NCBI GenBank assembly: GCA_034189085.1
Contig: JAXHVH010000055.1
Span: 1 to 9,341, forward strand
DNA from: M55B129 sp034189085
GTDB taxonomy: Bacteria > Bacillota > Dethiobacteria > DTU022
DNA length: 9,341 bases
Direction: 5' to 3'
Part shown: positions 1-6,614 of the stretch, piece after piece
How positions within the stretch are numbered: the stretch's first letter is position 1
Layout of the letters: the number at the start of each line of letters is the position of its first letter
Made by a program: the position numbers and the translations under genes
Notes under the pieces: generated by a model
Databases searched by the model: none
Seen by the model: only the letters and a program-made list of their open reading frames with translations
Told to the model about the DNA's origin: nothing

Positions 1-245
1 AGCAAATCAATTTTAGAAAGAAGGTCTCCGTCAATCCGATCCGAGGTCTGGTCGCTGATATCAATACCAACTTCGTCCATTACCCTCACCGCCTGCCGAT
101 TCAACCCCACCGGGTTGATACCGGCACTGAAAACTGCAAACCTGTCCCCGCCGAGTTTCTTTAGAAACCCTTCCGCCATCTGGCTGCGGGCGGAATTACC
201 GGTGCAGAGGAAAAGCACCCTTTTTTTCACAGCTATCTGATTCAT
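1..245 (-). CDS. arsC: Arsenate reductase, thioredoxin-coupled (LMW-PTP fold), 3' end beyond window
   Basis: This gene encodes a cytosolic enzyme that reduces arsenate to arsenite, which the neighbouring pump then expels. The visible 81 codons begin MNQIAVKKRVLFLCTGNSAR. They contain the CX5R phosphate-binding P-loop (C14-TGNSA-R20) of the low-molecular-weight phosphatase fold, followed by SQMAEG and the FSAG(I)NP stretch typical of the family. The C-terminal part, including the later redox cysteines, lies outside the window, so the reductant class (thioredoxin, not glutaredoxin) is inferred from the fold. The start ATG at 243-245 has an AGGAG at 255-259 with a 9-nt spacer. It lies 111 bp downstream of acr3 on the same strand and is probably co-transcribed. 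A plain LMW protein tyrosine phosphatase is the alternative, but the context makes ArsC much more likely. Confidence 0.9.
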   Translation of the reverse strand, partial: MNQIAVKKRVLFLCTGNSARSQMAEGFLKKLGGDRFAVFSAGINPVGLNRQAVRVMDEVGIDISDQTSDRIDGDLLSKIDL

Positions 246-356
246 TTTCTAGCACTCCTAGTACAATATAGTCGTAATCAATCAGCAGCAAAACAGCTGC
301 TTAAAACATCAGACTTGAAGTCAACATAATATAGTTGATTTCTACTAATAGCTGGT

Positions 357-1436
357 CTATTTGTTAAATGTTTTCTGTGTAACCTTCTTCATGGCCGGAA
401 ACCAGCTGCGTGTTCGCAGGCAAATCCGAACCAGAGCCAGCATTACCGGCACCTCGATCAAGACCCCGACCACCGTGGATAAAGCGGCGCCTGAAGTTAA
501 ACCAAAGATAGTCACCGCTGTAGCAATGGCTACCTCGAAATGATTGCTGGCCCCAATCATCGAGGAAGGCGCCGCTTCTTCATAGGTTAAACCAATCAGC
601 TTTGCGGCGACATAACCGATAATGAAAATAAAAAGGGTCTGGATAATCAACGGCATGGCAATCATGCCCACAACCAGAGGCGCTTCAAGGATAATCCCTC
701 CCTGGAGCATGAAGAGAAAGATGAGGGTCAGCAAAAGGGCAATGATAGAAATCGTTCCCATGTGTTTCAGGAACACGCTCTCATACCATTCGATACCCTT
801 TTTTTTTATCAGCCTTGTGCGGCTGAAATAACCGGCAACGAGAGAAACACCAACATAAAGCAAAATACTTAAGAAAATGGTCATGAAAGGCACAGACATC
901 TCGGCCACCCCGAGCAGAAAATTGCCAAGCGGCGCATACAGGACCAGCATGGTCAGCGAATTTATGGCTACCATGACCAGGGTAAGGCCCATGAAACCGC
1001 GCGCCAGGTAGCTCCAGACCAGGACCATAGCGGTGCAGGGGGCAATCCCAAGTAAAATCATACCCGCCACATATTCCCCGGCCAAAGTGTCGTCAATAAA
1101 GGGAGCCCAGATTACCCGCATGAACAGCCAGGCAAAGAAAAACATAGAAAAAGGCTTAATGGCCCAGTTGACAACCAGGGTTAAAATAACCGCTTTGGGA
1201 GCTTTTACGGCATTGACAACTTCCTGAAAATCAATCTGGACCATAATCGGATACATCATGGCAAAAAGAAAGATAGCCACCGGAATGTTAACCTGGGCTA
1301 CGGAAAGAGAGTTTAAGAATCGGGCAGCACCAGGGAATGCTGCACCAAGGCCTATTCCAAAGAGTATACATAAGGCCACCCAGATGGTCAGGTACTTATG
1401 GAAAAACCCAAGTTCATACTCTTTTTTGACTGTCAT
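357..1436 (-). CDS. acr3: Acr3-type arsenite efflux permease
   Basis: This is an inner-membrane arsenite antiporter of the Acr3 family (BASS superfamily), which exports As(III) produced by ArsC. The 359-aa length is normal for the family, and about ten hydrophobic segments are visible. Family hallmarks include the helix-4 motif GIAPCTAMVLVWSYLARG around residues 130-147, whose Cys134 corresponds to the essential arsenite-site cysteine. Others are GASNHFEVAIATA (295-307) and LIEVPVML with Glu328, matching the conserved glutamate of helix 9. The ATG start has GGAGGG at 1447-1452 with a 10-nt spacer. It sits between the ArsP-like permease (297 bp upstream) and arsC (111 bp downstream), and a candidate promoter lies just upstream. 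The name acr3 is preferred over arsB because the protein is unrelated to the 12-TM ArsB family. Confidence 0.95.
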   Translation of the reverse strand: MTVKKEYELGFFHKYLTIWVALCILFGIGLGAAFPGAARFLNSLSVAQVNIPVAIFLFAMMYPIMVQIDFQEVVNAVKAPKAVILTLVVNWAIKPFSMFFFAWLFMRVIWAPFIDDTLAGEYVAGMILLGIAPCTAMVLVWSYLARGFMGLTLVMVAINSLTMLVLYAPLGNFLLGVAEMSVPFMTIFLSILLYVGVSLVAGYFSRTRLIKKKGIEWYESVFLKHMGTISIIALLLTLIFLFMLQGGIILEAPLVVGMIAMPLIIQTLFIFIIGYVAAKLIGLTYEEAAPSSMIGASNHFEVAIATAVTIFGLTSGAALSTVVGVLIEVPVMLALVRICLRTRSWFPAMKKVTQKTFNK

Positions 1437-1488
1437 GTTTTCTCATCCCTCCAGTAATTTTTTAAATAAAAAGTGAAAATATAATAGT

Positions 1489-1517
1489 AATGTAATACAA
1501 ATACTAACCTTTGACAA
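1489..1517 (-). promoter_or_regulatory. Candidate sigma-A promoter for acr3-arsC
   Basis: On the minus strand, TTGTCA (1512-1517) is followed after 17 bp by TACATT (1489-1494), about 50 bp upstream of the acr3 start. The -10 box is imperfect and the region is AT-rich, so another start point nearby is possible. The spacer and -10 contain the string TGTATTAC, which also occurs in the permease promoter. The rest of the 297-bp gap to the permease (1518-1733) shows no open frame and no convincing terminator; it holds only a loose TTGAC/GTCAA dyad around 1672-1710. Confidence 0.45.
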
Positions 1518-1733
1518 TTAGCTAAACCATTGCAGAACAGTTTATCAGTTAACTGCCCTGGCTAAAGAATGCCTCTTGATATTATAATAATCTCCTGTAT
1601 CTTTAAAACTCAGCCGAAATTGCCTTTCCCGGTTAATAAAATAAATCTTCTATCACTGTCACGGCAAAAAGATTGACGACAGTCTCCAGACATAAAATGA
1701 GCCTGTCAATAGATACTCGTTAGCTTTTATTAA

Positions 1734-2909
1734 TTAAATTCCTATACTGCCATAAATCATCCCTGTTATGGTAGCCATGACGACAACAAGCAATACAAAA
1801 ACAATGGTTTTCTGGGTGCCTATAACGGAGCGGATCACCAGCATATTCGGAAGGCTCAGAGCCGGCCCGGCCAGAAGGAGGGCCAGCGCCGGTCCCTTAC
1901 CCATACCCGCCCCCAGCAAACCGTGGAGAATTGGAATTTCCGTTAAGGTGGCAAAATACATGAAAACCCCAACTACCGAGGCGACAAGGTTGGCCTGCAA
2001 ACTATTTCCACCAACGAGCGCTTCAATATAGCTGACCGGAATCAGGCCGGCATCAGTTCCCGGACGACCCATCAGCAAACCGGCCACCAAAACCCCGGCA
2101 AAAAGCAGCGGCAATATCTGCTTGGCAAAATCCCAGGTGGTATTGACCCATTCTTTACGCTCTTCGCCTTTAAACCACCTGACCAGGATTAAGGCAAGGG
2201 CACCCAGCAAGACAATTACCACCGGCCATTTCATAGTGTAAATTGCATTGTAGAAACCCACCGGCTCAGTCGGCTCGCCCCACGTGGCGAAGATAAGGAT
2301 GAGCACCAGGGTGAGGAAAAAGAGAATGTTCTGCAGCGGATTTCGTGACTCCGTCATATCTTCATCCATTCCGGCCATTTGCGAAGTCAGCCGTTCTTTG
2401 TCGTCTTTTCGGTAAAAGAAAGCCATCAGCAATCCTATTACTATGGCAAAAATAACGGCCCCGACAGCTCTCGCTATTCCAAGTTCCCAGCCCAGAACCC
2501 GGGCAGTCAGAACAATCGCCAGGATATTGATGGCCGGGCCTGAATAAAGAAAGGCGACAGCCGGCCCGATGCCCGCTCCACGGCGGTAAATTCCGCTGAA
2601 AAGGGGCAAAACCGTGCAGGAGCAAACAGCCAGGATTGTACCGGAAACCGAGGCTACCGAATAGGCTACAATTCTGCTGGCTCCGCTGCCGAAATATTTG
2701 ATCACCGCGCCCTGAGATACAAAATTAGCTATAGCTCCAGCGATAAAGAATGCCGGGATCAAACAGAACAAAACATGTTCCCGGGCGTATTCCTGCAGGA
2801 GATGGAATGCCTCAATGATGGCCGTGCTTATCTGGGGACTGTCAAAAGGAGTAAAATAAGCAGCCAGGAAAATAGCTACTATTACAATAAATTTTTGGTA
2901 CTCTTTCAT
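1734..2909 (-). CDS. PF03773-family permease (ArsP/YraQ-like), probable arsenical efflux protein
   Basis: This is a polytopic membrane protein of the predicted permease family PF03773 (formerly DUF318). Some members, such as Campylobacter ArsP, export trivalent organoarsenicals. Here the substrate is inferred from the family and from the ars neighbours. From the ATG at 2909 it is 391 aa with roughly eight to ten hydrophobic segments and a charged cytoplasmic loop at about 167-195. Two related halves are visible: GPAVAFLYSGPAINIL (116-131) after the cysteine motif CSCTVLP (96-102), and GPALALLLAGPALSLP (339-354) after TEIP (323-326). The start was chosen because AAGGAG at 2922-2927 would touch a TTG at 2921 with no spacer, whereas the ATG is 12 nt away. 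It is the first gene of the minus-strand ars cluster. Confidence 0.85.
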   Translation of the reverse strand: MKEYQKFIVIVAIFLAAYFTPFDSPQISTAIIEAFHLLQEYAREHVLFCLIPAFFIAGAIANFVSQGAVIKYFGSGASRIVAYSVASVSGTILAVCSCTVLPLFSGIYRRGAGIGPAVAFLYSGPAINILAIVLTARVLGWELGIARAVGAVIFAIVIGLLMAFFYRKDDKERLTSQMAGMDEDMTESRNPLQNILFFLTLVLILIFATWGEPTEPVGFYNAIYTMKWPVVIVLLGALALILVRWFKGEERKEWVNTTWDFAKQILPLLFAGVLVAGLLMGRPGTDAGLIPVSYIEALVGGNSLQANLVASVVGVFMYFATLTEIPILHGLLGAGMGKGPALALLLAGPALSLPNMLVIRSVIGTQKTIVFVLLVVVMATITGMIYGSIGI

Positions 2910-2939
2910 AAACAGGCTCAACTCCTTGAAATCGGCTTC

Positions 2940-2960
2940 TAAGAATGGTATTGATTCTTA
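2940..2960. promoter_or_regulatory. 7-bp palindrome downstream of the permease promoter (operator candidate)
   Basis: TAAGAAT (2940-2946) and ATTCTTA (2954-2960) form a perfect inverted repeat with a 7-bp centre. It sits just downstream of the predicted transcription start and upstream of the AAGGAG. Its position suits a repressor site, for example for an ArsR-type protein encoded elsewhere. As RNA it could also form a weak hairpin. It has no other visible copy in the cluster. Confidence 0.4.
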
Positions 2961-2977
2961 TATGTGATTATAGATAT

Positions 2978-3006
2978 ATAGTAATACAATTTTCTTACAC
3001 GATCAA
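2978..3006 (-). promoter_or_regulatory. Candidate sigma-A promoter for the ArsP-like permease
   Basis: On the minus strand, TTGATC (3001-3006) is followed by a 17-bp spacer and TACTAT (2978-2983), with a TATAAT a few bases further downstream. Transcription would begin near 2970 and leave a leader of about 60 nt. The TGTATTAC string in the spacer and -10 is shared with the acr3 promoter region. Confidence 0.5.
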
Positions 3007-3099
3007 CCTATAAAATAAGCTACCGCTTCGAGTCTATACCTGATATTCTTAGCCGTGTTTAACCAACAGCTCACAACTACTGTGCTGGTAGATTATGGC

Positions 3100-3130
3100 T
3101 TGATATGCACTGGTCAATCCATGTTATAAT
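3100..3130 (+). promoter_or_regulatory. Extended -10 promoter for the DUF554 gene
   Basis: TGTTATAAT at 3122-3130 is a perfect extended -10 (TGN-TATAAT). A TTGATA lies at 3100-3105 with a long 19-bp spacer. Initiation near 3137 would give a leader of about 84 nt before the ATG at 3221. Confidence 0.6.
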
Positions 3131-3156
3131 GTTAAGGTTGAAAATAAATATCTAAA

Positions 3157-3206
3157 GACCGATGGTATCATTATGGCATACCTGCTGCGCTGAAAGTAAC
3201 ACGGTC
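3157..3206 (+). promoter_or_regulatory. Possible structured leader of the DUF554 mRNA
   Basis: Within the predicted leader, GACCG (3157-3161) can pair with CGGTC (3202-3206). This stem would enclose an inner hairpin of GGTAT (3164-3168) with ATACC (3178-3182). The fold ends just before the AAGGTG ribosome binding site at 3211-3216. It does not match any riboswitch consensus I recognise, and the stems are short, so it may be chance. Confidence 0.25.
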
Positions 3207-3220
3207 GGAAAAGGTGTTAT

Positions 3221-3940
3221 ATGCTTGGAAACTACGTTAACACTCTGGCAATTATTGTCGCAAGTATAATCGGTTTGTTAATCCGGAAAGGGCTAAAAGA
3301 AGAATATAAAACTATCGTCATGCAGGCCATCGGCCTGTCGGTTATCTTCATTGGAGCAGTCACTGCCCTCGGAGGCCTGCTGGATCCGGCAAGTGAACCC
3401 ATACTCTTTATAATCAGCCTGGTTATCGGCGGTGCAATCGGCGAGCTGCTGCGCCTGGACAGGGCCCTCAATAAGCTGGGTATGCTGCTGCAGGAAAAAG
3501 TAGGCAGTAATAACGGCAGCAATGTAGCCCGGGGCTTCGTGACAGCCAGCCTCATATTCTGTGTGGGCACTATGTCCATTCTTGGCTCCATTGAAAGCGG
3601 CCTGCGGGGGAATTACAACATGCTTTTTGCCAAATCGGTCCTTGACGGTGTAACTTCCATGATTCTTTCATCAACACTGGGTGCAGGGGTTATTTTTTCG
3701 GCGGCAGCAGTTTTTATCTACCAGGGGCTTATTATTCTCTTCGCCGGGTCAATCGAGTCTTTGCTCACCGCACAGATCGTCCGTGAGATAACGATTATCG
3801 GAGGAATCCTCATTTTCGGTATTGGCCTTAACCTGCTGGAAATTAAGAAGATCAATACGATAAACCTGTTACCGGCCATTTTTGTGCCTGTAGTCTACTA
3901 CCTGCTGGTAATACCGCTTTATCAAACTTTATTTGGTTAA
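3221..3940 (+). CDS. DUF554 family membrane protein (YqgA/YdfK-like)
   Basis: This is a 239-aa integral membrane protein of the DUF554 family (YqgA in E. coli, YdfK in Bacillus), whose transport or other function is not established. It shows the family's N-terminal pattern GNYVNTLAIIVASIIGLLI (residues 3-21) and about six to seven hydrophobic helices. The central signature is FCVGTMSILGSIESGLRG, followed by KSVLDGVTSMILSSTLGAGV (about 112-161). Length is normal for the family. The ATG at 3221 has AAGGTG at 3211-3216 with a 4-nt spacer. It is monocistronic on the plus strand, divergent from the ars cluster and upstream of the tRNA gene. Nothing ties it to arsenic. The 110 bp that follow it (3941-4050) hold no gene or clear terminator. 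Confidence 0.85.
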   Translation: MLGNYVNTLAIIVASIIGLLIRKGLKEEYKTIVMQAIGLSVIFIGAVTALGGLLDPASEPILFIISLVIGGAIGELLRLDRALNKLGMLLQEKVGSNNGSNVARGFVTASLIFCVGTMSILGSIESGLRGNYNMLFAKSVLDGVTSMILSSTLGAGVIFSAAAVFIYQGLIILFAGSIESLLTAQIVREITIIGGILIFGIGLNLLEIKKINTINLLPAIFVPVVYYLLVIPLYQTLFG

Positions 3941-4050
3941 AAGTGCATAATTCCCTGGTAGCCTTAAAACCACAGTTTGAGTAGCGTTTAACATAAAATT
4001 TAATAAACAGCCCTCACAATCCGGAAAAAGATAAAACAGGCTTTATGCTA

Positions 4051-4079
4051 TTGCCGAGCAGGGCGGAAATAGTTATAAT
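4051..4079 (+). promoter_or_regulatory. Promoter of tRNA-Arg
   Basis: TTGCCG (4051-4056), a 17-bp spacer and a perfect TATAAT (4074-4079) predict initiation near 4086, about ten bases before the mature tRNA 5' end. Confidence 0.75.
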
Positions 4080-4095
4080 ACTGATTAGAAAATAT

Positions 4096-4171
4096 GCGCC
4101 TGTAGCTCAGGGGATAGAGCAACGGATTCCTAATCCGTGTGCCGCAGGTTCGATTCCTGCCAGGCGCACCA
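4096..4171 (+). tRNA. tRNA-Arg (anticodon CCT), CCA encoded
   Basis: The acceptor strands GCGCCTG (4096-4102) and CAGGCGC (4161-4167) pair perfectly. The D-arm contains GCTC...GAGC, and the anticodon arm is CGGAT-TCCTAAT-CCG with anticodon CCT (4129-4131). The T-arm GCAGG-TTCGATT-CCTGC and an encoded CCA (4169-4171) complete a normal 76-nt gene. It decodes the rare AGG arginine codon. Its 3' part is the integration target of the downstream element: bases from 4123 on are part of the attL repeat, so the element supplies or restores the 3' part of this tRNA and its terminator. Confidence 0.98.
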
Positions 4172-4174
4172 GAA
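4123..4174 (+). repeat. attL: 52-bp direct repeat within tRNA-Arg 3' part
   Basis: This stretch begins CGGATTCCTAATCCG (the anticodon arm) and runs through the tRNA 3' end plus AGAA-type bases. It is identical base for base to 9129-9180. The anticodon stem-loop dyad is a usual crossover site for tRNA-targeting tyrosine recombinases, which is inferred here. Confidence 0.95.
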
Positions 4175-4208
4175 AAAAGCCCTAAAAATAAACGTTTTTG
4201 GGGCTTTT
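4175..4208. terminator. Bidirectional intrinsic terminator between tRNA-Arg and the element's last gene
   Basis: AAAAGCCC-T-AAAAA (4175-4188) pairs with TTTTT-G-GGGCTTTT (4195-4208), giving a 14-bp stem with one T.G pair and a 6-nt loop. T-rich runs follow on both strands. On the plus strand it ends the tRNA transcript; on the minus strand it ends the integrase/membrane-protein transcript. It lies on the element side of attL, so the element carries the terminator now used by the host tRNA. Confidence 0.85.
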
Positions 4209-4240
4209 ACTTTTTTGTAAATGGGCTGTAAAAATGTTTT

Positions 4241-4260
4241 GGTGTGCGTATAGTGTGCGG
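4241..4260 (+). repeat. Left arm-type site candidate (tandem GTGTGCG)
   Basis: Two GTGTGCG units (4242-4248 and 4253-4259), 11 bp apart, form a 20-bp motif. It recurs with one mismatch at 8941-8960 in the same orientation. The position, about 70 bp inside attL, and the helical-turn spacing fit binding sites for the N-terminal arm-binding domain of the integrase. Confidence 0.65.
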
Positions 4261-4274
4261 ATTACAAAAAAACA

Positions 4275-4802
4275 TCAATTACAAACCCTATATATAAAAA
4301 CTACTGATGCCAACGCAAAAGTGATCACAATTGCGCATATGTAAATACAAAAAAATCTTGAGTTCATAACTTCTGATTCATATTTATTTTCATCTGTATT
4401 ATTTATACTTTTAACTATTTTTATTTTATATTTAAAGATTGGAACCTTACATAGTAGTTCATCCTTACATTCTTTGTTTTCTTTTTTACTATCATTATTT
4501 ATAATTTCATTCTTTTCGTCTCTATAATATCTCGCACTTTTATTATGAAGTACAACTAACTTAATTCCTATGCAAGTTGCTAATAGCGCAAACACCCAAA
4601 AAACCCAAAATACCCATTTAGCACTGCATATTTTAGAACTTAAGCTTAATATCGCAGCTATAGCTAATATAGTTAAATATACAGTGTTTAGCATTTGTTG
4701 TTTACTAAATCTAATATCATCTATAAGTATATTCAGTCTAATATTTTTATTGTCATCTAAGGATTTTTGATTTTTGTTATTATTAATATTATTTTGTTCC
4801 AT
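4275..4802 (-). CDS. Unknown AT-rich membrane protein with three predicted helices (cargo position)
   Basis: This 175-aa protein has an Asn/Lys-rich N terminus and then helices at about 39-58, 63-86 (rich in Trp/Phe) and 149-171. A charged cytoplasmic stretch (about 92-145, many Lys/Asp/Glu/Asn) lies between helices two and three. The segment RFSKQQMLNTVYLTILAIAA (32-51) resembles small bacterial membrane proteins of unknown function that carry an RFxKxQQ-type motif before a helix; this is an impression, not a search result. The two-helix-plus-charged-tail layout also recalls SLATT-type 2TM effector domains, without firm support. GGAGT lies at 4814-4818, 11 nt before the ATG. It begins 22 bp after the integrase stop and is probably read with it. 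Its strong AT bias against the integrase suggests separate acquisition. A defence or superinfection-exclusion role is only a guess from position. Confidence 0.75.
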   Translation of the reverse strand: MEQNNINNNKNQKSLDDNKNIRLNILIDDIRFSKQQMLNTVYLTILAIAAILSLSSKICSAKWVFWVFWVFALLATCIGIKLVVLHNKSARYYRDEKNEIINNDSKKENKECKDELLCKVPIFKYKIKIVKSINNTDENKYESEVMNSRFFCIYICAIVITFALASVVFIYRVCN

Positions 4803-4824
4803 AATCGCTTTTCACTCCGATCTT

Positions 4825-5925
4825 TTAGTCGTTAAAAAGCATTTTTTCAAGTTTCGCAGTAGCTCTATCCTGCATATCTGGCAAGACGTGGCTGTAGGTA
4901 TCGAGGGTTAAAGTTATGCCTGCATGGCCCAGGCGCTCGCTTACCACCTTCGGGTTCTCTCCGGCGGCCAGAAGCAGGGTTGCACAGGTGTGGCGCAGAT
5001 CGTAAAGTCTTATATCCGGCAGGCCTGCTTCCCTTAAAAGAGGTTTGAAGTGTCGGCGCGATATATTACCTTCATGTGCCGGTTCGCCTCCTTTAGCAGA
5101 AAATACAAACCCGTCTAATTTAACTATCTTCTGATTATTCTTATGCTCTCTTAGATCGTTTATTACAGTTGCAGGCAAAGGCACCGTCCGACGAGATCCA
5201 CTTGTTTTTAACTCCTGCAACCGCCAGCCGCCGCCCCTCGGCCTGGTAAGGGAGCGGTTCACCGTAACCCTCTTCTTCTCAAAATCAATATCGCTCCATT
5301 TTAAAGCCAAGGCCTCGCTCGGTCGCATACCGGAGGCCAGCAATAAGGTGAATAACGCCTTCCAGGGCGATTCTGCCGCCGCTTCTATAAACTTCACGGC
5401 CTGGGCCGGGGTCAGGGTTTTCATTTCCTCTTTTTTCTGCCTCGGCAAGTCCACTAAAGCGCAGGGGTTCCGGTATAGTTTGCCCCACTTCACCGCCTGG
5501 TCGAGGGCGTTTTTTAGGATAGTATGTGTATAGCGCACCGATCGCGACGACAGCCCTTTCTCCAGCATCTTGTTGTAAAGCGCCTGGATATTTTCCGGAG
5601 TTATTTTGTGCAGCCTTAAATGGCCGATCTCCGGCTTAACATACAACCGCAGCCGGTCCATATAATCAAGATAGGTTCGCTCGCGCACCCTGGCCTTTAG
5701 CGCGGTTTCTGCCCAGGTGTCAAGGTATGAGCTTAAAAGCTCTTTTGAGGGCGCGGTATAAGTCCCGATATCCCGTTCATATATGATTTTGTTAACATAC
5801 TGCCTGGCGTTGTCCTTGTTGCCGTGGATAGTTTTGTTTAGATACTTCCGTTTGCCGTCCACTTCGCCCAGGTAAACCCTGACCAAATACTTTTTCGGGC
5901 CTTTCTTGATGATCTGTCCAGGCAT
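4825..5925 (-). CDS. int: Tyrosine recombinase/integrase
   Basis: This site-specific recombinase is expected to insert and excise the element at tRNA-Arg(CCT). It is 366 aa, a typical full length. It has an N-terminal arm-binding-like region (about 1-55, VRVYLGEVDGKRKYLNKT), a SAM-like core-binding domain (about 62-150) and a catalytic domain (about 168-366). Catalytic residues are visible: Arg201 in ASGMRPSEALAL, Lys240 in LKTSGSRR, Arg311 in LYDLRHT (Tyr308 in place of the usual first His), His334 in LGH, and the nucleophile Tyr344 in DTYSH. The ATG has AGGAGG at 5934-5939 with an 8-nt spacer. It follows the 75-aa zinc-protein gene by 15 bp, so the two are probably co-expressed. Nothing suggests damage. 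The gene symbol is generic. Confidence 0.96.
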   Translation of the reverse strand: MPGQIIKKGPKKYLVRVYLGEVDGKRKYLNKTIHGNKDNARQYVNKIIYERDIGTYTAPSKELLSSYLDTWAETALKARVRERTYLDYMDRLRLYVKPEIGHLRLHKITPENIQALYNKMLEKGLSSRSVRYTHTILKNALDQAVKWGKLYRNPCALVDLPRQKKEEMKTLTPAQAVKFIEAAAESPWKALFTLLLASGMRPSEALALKWSDIDFEKKRVTVNRSLTRPRGGGWRLQELKTSGSRRTVPLPATVINDLREHKNNQKIVKLDGFVFSAKGGEPAHEGNISRRHFKPLLREAGLPDIRLYDLRHTCATLLLAAGENPKVVSERLGHAGITLTLDTYSHVLPDMQDRATAKLEKMLFND

Positions 5926-5940
5926 TCTTTAAACCTCCTA

Positions 5941-6168
5941 TTATTTTAATAGAAGAATCTCAATATGTTTTCCATCAGAATTACAGCCATAAGGACAAAT
6001 CCACCATTTCCCTTCCTTTTTCCATTCTTTTAATTTTGATTCGCTTAGTCTTTCCCCAGTCTTACTCTCTCGGATAATTTTAAAATTTTCTATTCCCCAT
6101 TGACATAAACATTCATTATTCATACATTGAACTCGCTCTAAAATGTTTGGAATATACCGTTTCTCCAT
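5941..6168 (-). CDS. Small cysteine-rich protein, probable zinc ribbon, upstream of integrase
   Basis: This 75-aa protein of unknown function has cysteines at 15, 20, 22, 58 and 62 (CMNNECLC and ICPYGC). Two clusters about 36 residues apart suggest one zinc site of the ribbon type. The stretch between them is charged, with LSESKLKEWKKEGKWW at 41-56. The ATG at 6168 is preceded by a G-rich run (6176-6180) with a 7-nt spacer, an atypical but usable ribosome binding site. It ends 15 bp before the integrase, the position often held by excisionases or integrase regulators, so a recombination-directionality or DNA-binding role is possible but unproven. No named family was recognised. Confidence 0.7.
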   Translation of the reverse strand: MEKRYIPNILERVQCMNNECLCQWGIENFKIIRESKTGERLSESKLKEWKKEGKWWICPYGCNSDGKHIEILLLK

Positions 6169-6266
6169 ACTAAAACCCCCTTTTATTTACTTTACACTTT
6201 AAATAGTATAAGTGATATAATAATTTAGGCAGGGCCTTTGGTCTTGCTTTCGGAGGGCGCTTTTCC

Positions 6267-6473
6267 TTAACGGGTTCGGGCGCCTTCCTTCATGTTCTCT
6301 AAAAACACCGGCAGCCTGTCTCCCAGGTCCTCTATATGCCCTAATAGTTTTATTGCTGCTTCTTCTTTTGTGATCTCGTCGTTTAAAAGGTCGAATCCTA
6401 TCTCGGCCAGGATACTTTGTTCGTGTATAAGGCAATATGCCTCGCTCATGTTATCCCTGACGACCTTTTCCAT
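6267..6473 (-). CDS. Small acidic helical protein of unknown function
   Basis: This 68-aa, largely helical acidic protein begins MEKVVRDNMSEAYCLIHEQS. It has a likely helix-turn-helix-like alternation (EIGFDLLNDEITKEEAAIKLLGHIEDLGDRL, about 24-54) that is not a clear DNA-binding motif. AGGAGG at 6484-6489 lies 10 nt before the ATG, which supports this frame over the overlapping basic frame at 6199-6435. It is followed by about 98 bp without a gene before the zinc-protein gene. A 10-bp inverted repeat, GGCAGGGCCT (6228-6237) and AGGCCCTGCC (6496-6505), flanks it. No promoter upstream (6490-6614) is convincing. The function is not known to me. Confidence 0.65.
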   Translation of the reverse strand: MEKVVRDNMSEAYCLIHEQSILAEIGFDLLNDEITKEEAAIKLLGHIEDLGDRLPVFLENMKEGARTR

Positions 6474-6614
6474 TTTCCTTATACCTCCTTTTCAGAGGCC
6501 CTGCCCTTTTTTAAGCTTTTAGTTTTCATTTTTGGGTTTCATTAAATCAGCTTCGTATAATTTAATAATCTTGGATTAGTTTTTCTATACAAAACCGATA
6601 AAAATATCTGTTTC

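Noticed and set aside
284..301. AGCAGC/GCTGCT hairpin between acr3 and arsC as a terminator
   Set aside because: Six-base stem without a T run on the minus strand; more likely chance or a weak mRNA hairpin within the operon.
6191..6221. Plus-strand promoter-like TTTACA ... TATAAT
   Set aside because: The spacer is 19 bp, the region is AT-rich, and it would only drive antisense RNA over the small genes.
6199..6435. Basic 78-codon open frame on the minus strand
   Set aside because: It overlaps the 68-aa gene in another frame, has no ribosome binding site and an implausible Arg/Pro-rich composition.
6479..6529. 16-codon leader peptide (MKTKSLKK...) before the 68-aa gene
   Set aside because: No ribosome binding site, and its end overlaps the next gene's Shine-Dalgarno region; it could be chance.
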